Source of the DNA: Rhodospirillales bacterium
GTDB taxonomy: Bacteria > Pseudomonadota > Alphaproteobacteria > Micavibrionales > Micavibrionaceae
Direction: 5' to 3'
Assembly (NCBI GenBank): GCA_020638365.1
Contig: JACKIQ010000004.1
Coordinates: forward strand, 83,317-147,316
DNA: 64,000 bases
Below are positions 54,356 to 64,000 of the stretch, piece by piece (the first letter of the stretch is position 1; every line of letters starts with the position of its first letter). A program made the position numbers and the translations under genes. The notes under the pieces are model-generated. The model searched no databases and was not told the origin of the DNA. It worked only from the letters and a program-made list of their open reading frames with translations.

Positions 54356-54532
54356 AATTAATCTCCGTGTTATGTACCCGAATTTGTGGCGAAATTCAGG
54401 CCAAATATGAGCAAGCTCACTAAACGCTGTTATTTTCTAATATTGCACCGCAAAAAGCAAGATTTTTTAGAGGAATTCTTGTTAGTCCCTGCTCAGTAAC
54501 GCTTTGCGCCGATTGAGAAAAAGATAAAAAAA

Positions 54533-54916
54533 TCACAGGACTCGCTTGGAATCGTCCGATCGCTGATTCGCGCTCTTTGATGCGGGAGGGTTGGCTACCC
54601 TGATAATTTTGACCCCGGCCGAAAGCAGGGTGCTGATAAGTTGTGTCATAAGCGCCAGAATCATAAGCCCCAGAACGGAATATACGATTTTTTGCAAGCG
54701 GGGCGAAAAATAGACGTTAAAATCCTGCATCCCGGCATTGCCGAAAATAACCTTTTCATCGGACGTGATGTTTTCGAATAAGATGCTGAAGATCTTGATG
54801 TCTTCAGGCGTGTCGATAATCTTGATAACGGTAAAGCCCACATAAAGGAGAAAACCGGCTCCGGCGATAACAAGAACAAGCCCGACAAGGCTCAATAAAG
54901 TGCGCAAACCCTCCAT
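54533..54916 (-). CDS. Small membrane protein with two helices, 127 aa
   Basis: Not recognised. Two membrane helices (LLSLVGLVLVIAGAGFLLYVGFTVI and IVYSVLGLMILALMTQLISTLL) flank a loop of about 45 residues (VIKIIDTPEDIKIFSILFENITSDE…FNVYFSP). The C-terminal tail is polar (PPASKSANQRSDD). No motif is recognised. It is oriented away from birA and divergent from the next gene, with 160 bases between starts. Confidence 0.55.
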   Translation of the reverse strand: MEGLRTLLSLVGLVLVIAGAGFLLYVGFTVIKIIDTPEDIKIFSILFENITSDEKVIFGNAGMQDFNVYFSPRLQKIVYSVLGLMILALMTQLISTLLSAGVKIIRVANPPASKSANQRSDDSKRVL

Positions 54917-55076
54917 GCGGTAAGCCCCCCAAGCCTGAAAAATCTGAAATTAAGGGTATAGTGGGAGGAAAAATCGGTCCTGTAAACAGAAAATCAAGCT
55001 TTTCACGATAAGATAATACAGCCGGTAAACCATCGGAACGCGCCACGGATTTTTCCTTTTGAACAGGCCTAGCATT

Positions 55077-55838
55077 GTGAACAACCAAAGCCCAGTAAGT
55101 CTATTATTGCAGCACGCCTCTCAAGCGCGCCAGCAGCACGTACCCGAAAAGCTTCTGATATCCGTATGCCTCGGGATCATGGGGTTGGCCCTGATCATAT
55201 CGGGACTAAACATTCATTTTTTAAAAAATCTTATAGGCGGTCCTTTGGGGGTATTCTCCAATCTTGCGTTTTTGACATATTTTGCCGCCTCTCTCCTGAC
55301 CGCAAGAACTCTGGCCGCAAACCTGCTGAGGGATATTGAAAACGAAGCGAGGTTGGCCGAAATCTGGAAGCCCTACGCGCAAAAAGCCGGATTGTTTGTC
55401 GTGTGCCTCGTGCTGGCCGGGGAATCGGTCGGCTGGTTGCAAACTTTTTATGCTGAGCCTGTGGCGCCTGAAACATTCGCCGCCCGCTCCCTTCGCGATC
55501 TTCTGGCCGCTGCATACAGCCAGACGCCGGGTAAGCTGGATCTGGATGCGGCCTTGCTGATCGGCGGCACCCGGCTGGCCCTGCTTGCTGGGGTGATCTA
55601 CGGAGCAGGGTACGCGATTTATAAGAAAAAGGAGGGTTTGGAGTGGGTATCTCAACCCGCCAATCGGCTTACTTTTTTGTACGGCTCCATAATGCTGGTA
55701 TGTCTTCTGATCACGGTGTCCGCTCATATGATGGGAAAAGGCTGGATGGTTTTTGAATCAGGAGCGGATTTATGTACAGCGCTCAGCTTATTGGCCATCG
55801 CGTTGTTCCAGCTACACATCTCAAATCATCAAAAATAA
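55077..55838 (+). CDS. Multi-pass membrane protein, unknown function
   Basis: About 253 aa with roughly five hydrophobic segments (LLISVCLGIMGLALIISGL, FSNLAFLTYFAASLLTA, AGLFVVCLVLAGESVGW, ALLAGVIYGAGYAIY, YGSIMLVCLLITVSAHMMG). No family is recognised. I chose GTG 55077; an in-frame TTG at 55059 would add six residues. The stop is followed by a strong hairpin that serves the convergent gene. Confidence 0.6.
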   Translation: MNNQSPVSLLLQHASQARQQHVPEKLLISVCLGIMGLALIISGLNIHFLKNLIGGPLGVFSNLAFLTYFAASLLTARTLAANLLRDIENEARLAEIWKPYAQKAGLFVVCLVLAGESVGWLQTFYAEPVAPETFAARSLRDLLAAAYSQTPGKLDLDAALLIGGTRLALLAGVIYGAGYAIYKKKEGLEWVSQPANRLTFLYGSIMLVCLLITVSAHMMGKGWMVFESGADLCTALSLLAIALFQLHISNHQK

Positions 55839-55861
55839 AAAAGGCCGTAAAAAAACGGCCT
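55833..55861 (-). terminator. Intrinsic terminator, convergent junction
   Basis: A perfect 7-bp stem (AGGCCGT / ACGGCCT, 55842–55848 and 55855–55861) with a six-A loop. On the minus strand it is followed by TTTTTATTTTT, the classical pattern; on the plus strand the tail is weaker (GACTTTAAA). It ends the 108-aa minus-strand gene and possibly also the membrane-protein gene. Confidence 0.7.
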
Positions 55862-55887
55862 GACTTTAAATCTAAGGAGAAACAAAC

Positions 55888-56214
55888 CTAAGTCGGCACG
55901 TGGCTAAGTGCCCATTCTAAGCCATCACCTATTCCATGCAAGTTGTGTACAAGCCCCTGATAGGTAAAACTCCCTATGGAAGATAGATCGACGGGAACGG
56001 CAGGCATCCCGGCAACAGAAGTCCCCGCAGCTGCAACATTTGCCGCATCCAAAGGAATGCTGAGGCCCCCTGTAGCGGCGGCAATAACGGTGCTAGCCAA
56101 AAGAACTGGAGCTACTTTCCTGAAGGCTCCCCAAATAGAACCAACCAAACCTGTACCGGCATTTACAGTATTAGAAACTGCATCACCTGCTGCACTGATA
56201 GGATTTTTTGCCAT
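55888..56214 (-). CDS. Hypothetical protein, 108 aa, hydrophobic centre
   Basis: Starts at ATG 56214 (GGAG seven bases upstream), giving MAKNPISAAGDAVSNTVNAG. A long Ala/Val-rich hydrophobic region (VAPVLLASTVIAAATGGLSIPL) suggests a membrane helix or a pore-forming helix. The Gly/Ala-rich N-terminus recalls small helical peptides, but no family is recognised. A strong terminator follows and the upstream region is AT-rich. It is a stand-alone gene between uvrA and a membrane-protein gene. Confidence 0.55.
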   Translation of the reverse strand: MAKNPISAAGDAVSNTVNAGTGLVGSIWGAFRKVAPVLLASTVIAAATGGLSIPLDAANVAAAGTSVAGMPAVPVDLSSIGSFTYQGLVHNLHGIGDGLEWALSHVPT

Positions 56215-56318
56215 CCCAAATCTCCACAACCCTTGAGTTATTTTTTTTATTACAATCTACTTAGAAAAAAAATAACATAGAAAGAAATAAAAAATCAAGT
56301 TTTTTGAGAGACTTGCCG

Positions 56319-59207
<2,889 letters not shown>

Positions 59208-59310
59208 GCCCCTTTATGGAATAAAAAAGATAACCGCACAATTTATTATTGTGCCGATAGGTGGAAGCCGGGTAAAATAGGGTTACAATTAACATAACAG
59301 GAAAATGGGG

Positions 59311-59604
59311 ATGGCTCAAAATTCATTTCATGTAGACCACAAAAAACTTCGCGCGGAACTGGATGCGCTCCCCGACAGCGAACTTTACGCAAGGTATGAA
59401 GCTGCGAACGAAGCTTTGCACGGATCAGAAAGTATGGATATTGGAACAATTCAGGATAGCGCTATGCTTGAAGGAATGTTCGTGGAAGATCAGGCGGTTC
59501 TTAAAGTCGCAGGAGAGCTACTCATGCAAAGGGGACTGATCAATCAATTTGGTCTTCGTATAGAAAAATCGGCTGGAGAACCTCCCACAGGTCCAGAACT
59601 ATAA
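59311..59604 (+). CDS. Small helical protein, first of two tandem paralogues
   Basis: A 97-aa acidic, helical protein with no signal peptide. ATG 59311 has AGGA eight bases upstream and is preferred over ATG 59305. The sequence begins MAQNSFHVDHKKLRAELDALPDSELYARYEAAN. It aligns with the next gene over most of its length (shared MAQ, D-x-x-x-L-x-x-x-L-x-A-L, D/E-L-x-x-x-Y, ML). It starts 104 bases from the divergent uvrA. The family is not recognised. Confidence 0.6.
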   Translation: MAQNSFHVDHKKLRAELDALPDSELYARYEAANEALHGSESMDIGTIQDSAMLEGMFVEDQAVLKVAGELLMQRGLINQFGLRIEKSAGEPPTGPEL

Positions 59605-59632
59605 AACCGTTCAGGTAATTTTATATATTTTC

Positions 59633-59661
59633 TTGAGTCTTTCTTGTTATTTTATTACAAT
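59633..59661 (+). promoter_or_regulatory. Probable promoter for the second small paralogue
   Basis: TTGAGT (59633–59638) and TACAAT (59656–59661) with a 17-base spacer lie 44 bases before the ATG, in a very AT-rich stretch. Confidence 0.5.
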
Positions 59662-59704
59662 CAATCCTCTAAATTAAAAGCTAAAAAAAATAAGGAGGTA
59701 AAGT

Positions 59705-59983
59705 ATGGCACAAGATATTTTGGACATAGACGAAGCAGCTCTGACACAGCATCTTAGGGCGCTGGACGGACAGGATCTGGATCAGACGTATCGTCAGGCT
59801 TGGAATTTTTTGTACGGTGACGGCCATTTCGGTGAAAGGGAGAAGCTCGACGACGAACAAATGCTTCAGGTTGAATCTTACGCCATGAAAGTGATGGACG
59901 TTGCTCCCGGTGTGTATGAAGAAAAGGGGCGGCCGCTTCCCGCTATGAATGCAGAAGCCGGAGCCCCCGCCGCTGTCATGTAA
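59705..59983 (+). CDS. Small helical protein, second of two tandem paralogues
   Basis: A 92-aa protein with a near-perfect Shine-Dalgarno (AAGGAGGT, five bases before the ATG), its own promoter-like sequence and a strong terminator 41 bases after its stop. This suggests high expression. It begins MAQDILDIDEAALTQHLRALDGQ and ends in an Ala/Gly/Pro-rich tail. It is related to the preceding gene by duplication. The small size, helicity and acidity could suit a binding protein, but nothing specific can be said. Confidence 0.65.
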   Translation: MAQDILDIDEAALTQHLRALDGQDLDQTYRQAWNFLYGDGHFGEREKLDDEQMLQVESYAMKVMDVAPGVYEEKGRPLPAMNAEAGAPAAVM

Positions 59984-60023
59984 ATACCGCAGTTTAGTCT
60001 GGAATTGTAAACAAAATGACAGG

Positions 60024-60053
60024 CCCGCCGGAGCATTTTCGGCGGGTATTTTC
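60024..60053 (+). terminator. Intrinsic terminator
   Basis: A 7-bp GC-rich stem (CCCGCCG / CGGCGGG, 60024–60030 and 60040–60046) is followed by TATTTTC. It ends the small-paralogue transcript and insulates ssb. Confidence 0.75.
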
Positions 60054-60174
60054 TTGATTGTTTGGAAAACGTCCCTCTGTCAATCAAGGGAATGAAAACG
60101 GAAAAAACCCTTTAGAATCTTTGCCCGGAGGACTATATTAACACTCCAAAAGAAATAGCATGGAGATTCGCAAA

Positions 60175-60663
60175 GTGGCTGGCAGTGTAAACAAGGTTAT
60201 TCTGGTTGGTAATCTCGGGCGCGATCCCGAAGTGCGCGCCATGCAGTCGGGCGACAAGGTTGTCAATCTGTCGATAGCCACCTCTGAAAACTGGAAGGAC
60301 AAATCCACCGGAGAACGCCGTGAGCGAACGGAATGGCACCGTGTGGTCGTCTTCAATCAGGGAATTGCAAATGTATGCGAGCGCTACCTTAAAAAGGGCT
60401 CCAAGGTCTATGTAGAAGGACAGCTTGAAACACGGAAATGGACGGATAAGGACGGCGTGGAAAAATACAGTACCGAAGTTGTCCTTCGTCCTTTCCGCGG
60501 CGAACTGACGATGTTGGACTCCCGAGGCAGTGAGGGCGGATTCGCCGGGTCGTCGGGCGGAGGAGGAAGGTCATTCGGTGACAGCGGCGACTCGTCTTTC
60601 GGGGGGGACAGTGCGTCACGTGCTCCGATGGTCGAGGAGCTTGAGGATGAAATTCCATTCTGA
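60175..60663 (+). CDS. ssb: Single-stranded DNA-binding protein
   Basis: SSB coats single-stranded DNA in replication and repair and recruits partners through its C-terminal tip. I chose GTG 60175 (GGAG nine bases upstream), which gives the family-standard AGSVNKVILVGNLGRDPE; the upstream ATG 60160 lacks a ribosome site. The 162-aa protein has the OB fold (about residues 1–110), a Gly/Ser-rich linker and the acidic tip EDEIPF. uvrA, ssb and gyrA are neighbours, consistent with DNA repair and topology. Confidence 0.95.
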   Translation: MAGSVNKVILVGNLGRDPEVRAMQSGDKVVNLSIATSENWKDKSTGERRERTEWHRVVVFNQGIANVCERYLKKGSKVYVEGQLETRKWTDKDGVEKYSTEVVLRPFRGELTMLDSRGSEGGFAGSSGGGGRSFGDSGDSSFGGDSASRAPMVEELEDEIPF

Positions 60664-60734
60664 AAACCCGCAACAATAAAATAATGGCGATAACAACGAA
60701 AGAAAATCGGACCCTGTCCGAAGGAGAGAAGGTT

Positions 60735-61322
60735 ATGGGCATAATACAGACAGTAAGGTTTTTAGCTTTGGCTCTGGCCATGGTGGCGGTTTTTCTCTTA
60801 AGCCCGCTGGGGGTTTCTTTTGCGGCAGAAGAAAGCACCGGAGAAGCGGTGAGCGCAGATAAGCTCATCGCTGACCGGGGAGCGGACGAAAAGAAAGAGG
60901 ACGAAGAGGCAAAAGCCGATGAAAACAAGAAAGCCCCTGCGCAGCAGCCGAAACAGGACCCGTCAACTCTGAAGAAACGTCTGGAGCTAGCGCAAAAGAT
61001 GCATGAGATCCGCCCGACAAGAGATCAGGTGGAAAGTGCTATTCGACGCGCTTCTGAATCTGTGCCGCCCGCGGAGCGCGAAGCTTTTATGGCGGCAATG
61101 ACGACTGTTTTGAACTACAAGGCGATCGAACGCATTTCAGTAGACGCCATGGCCGAAGTTTTTACAGTCGAGGAGCTTGAATCGATGGTCGAATACTACA
61201 GCAAGCCCGAAGCAAAAAGCGCGTCGGCGAAGATCCGCGACTGGATCGCCTTGGTCCAGCCAGAAATCAACCGGATCATCGACAAGGCAATGATGCGCGT
61301 ACGCACGGGCGCACCAAACTGA
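60735..61322 (+). CDS. Exported DUF2059-like protein
   Basis: A 195-aa protein. ATG 60735 has AAGGAG eight bases upstream and is preferred over 60684. A signal peptide is clear (FLALALAMVAVFLLSPLGVSFAAEE). An acidic, lysine-rich low-complexity linker (DEKKEDEEAKADENKKAPAQQPKQ) leads to a helical C-terminal domain with FTVEELESMVEYYSKPEAKS, which resembles DUF2059 (typically '[FY]T-x-EE-[LM]-x-x-[LMI]-x-x-[FY]-[YF]-x-[ST]-P-x-G/A-K'). DUF2059 proteins are periplasmic and of unknown function. It lies between ssb and gyrA. Confidence 0.7.
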   Translation: MGIIQTVRFLALALAMVAVFLLSPLGVSFAAEESTGEAVSADKLIADRGADEKKEDEEAKADENKKAPAQQPKQDPSTLKKRLELAQKMHEIRPTRDQVESAIRRASESVPPAEREAFMAAMTTVLNYKAIERISVDAMAEVFTVEELESMVEYYSKPEAKSASAKIRDWIALVQPEINRIIDKAMMRVRTGAPN

Positions 61323-61355
61323 TTATAAAGACACGCCTGAAACTGGAAGTTATGC

Positions 61356-64000
<2,645 letters not shown>

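Overview
The window looks like chromosomal DNA of a Gram-negative alphaproteobacterium of moderate G+C. The evidence is the gene order uvrA–ssb–gyrA, the hom–glpX–recJ block, and a nuo (complex I) cluster of the alphaproteobacterial type ending in birA. Outer-membrane genes (lptD, a PagL-like lipid A deacylase) confirm a Gram-negative envelope. A Micavibrio-like lineage is possible, but this is inference. I see no prophage, insertion sequence or CRISPR array.

Region 1 (1–24.9 kb) is mostly housekeeping. It holds a truncated gamma-carbonic-anhydrase-like gene, a pentapeptide-repeat protein, class I PHA synthase, hom–glpX–recJ, a BASS-type transporter, gshB–hisI (minus strand, ATGA overlap), a RhlE-type helicase, lptD, an SLC13-type transporter with two TrkA-C domains, a YdbH/AsmA-like protein, parE, a two-repeat secreted protein, ispG, a frameshifted DUF2061 gene, ald and tRNA-Asp(GTC).

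Region 2 (26.3–54.2 kb) is the respiratory complex I cluster, which is interrupted. The blocks nuoA-B-C-D-E-(127-aa unknown)-F, nuoG, nuoH-I and nuoJ-K-L-M-N-birA all lie on the plus strand. The inserted genes are a Sel1-repeat protein, two unknowns and purQ–PH-like–purL on the minus strand (between nuoF and nuoG), preceded by a TIMP/netrin-like secreted protein next to nuoG. A MazG-like NTPase and a CHAP-like peptidase with a C-terminal membrane helix lie between nuoG and nuoH. Two orphan genes and the PagL homologue lie between nuoI and nuoJ. PurL carries a PurS-like N-terminal extension and PurQ is long, unlike the usual separate purS/purQ/purL of alphaproteobacteria. NuoL has a charged insertion of about 105 residues.

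Region 3 (54.2–64 kb) holds small membrane and orphan genes (including a 51-aa ORF with its own hairpin terminator), uvrA, two tandem small paralogues, ssb, a DUF2059-like exported protein and the first 881 codons of gyrA.

The genes mainly describe aerobic respiration, nucleotide and amino-acid synthesis, DNA repair and topology, and envelope assembly. The least explained content is the set of orphan genes inside the nuo cluster. No complete undescribed system could be demonstrated; the best candidates are listed as findings.
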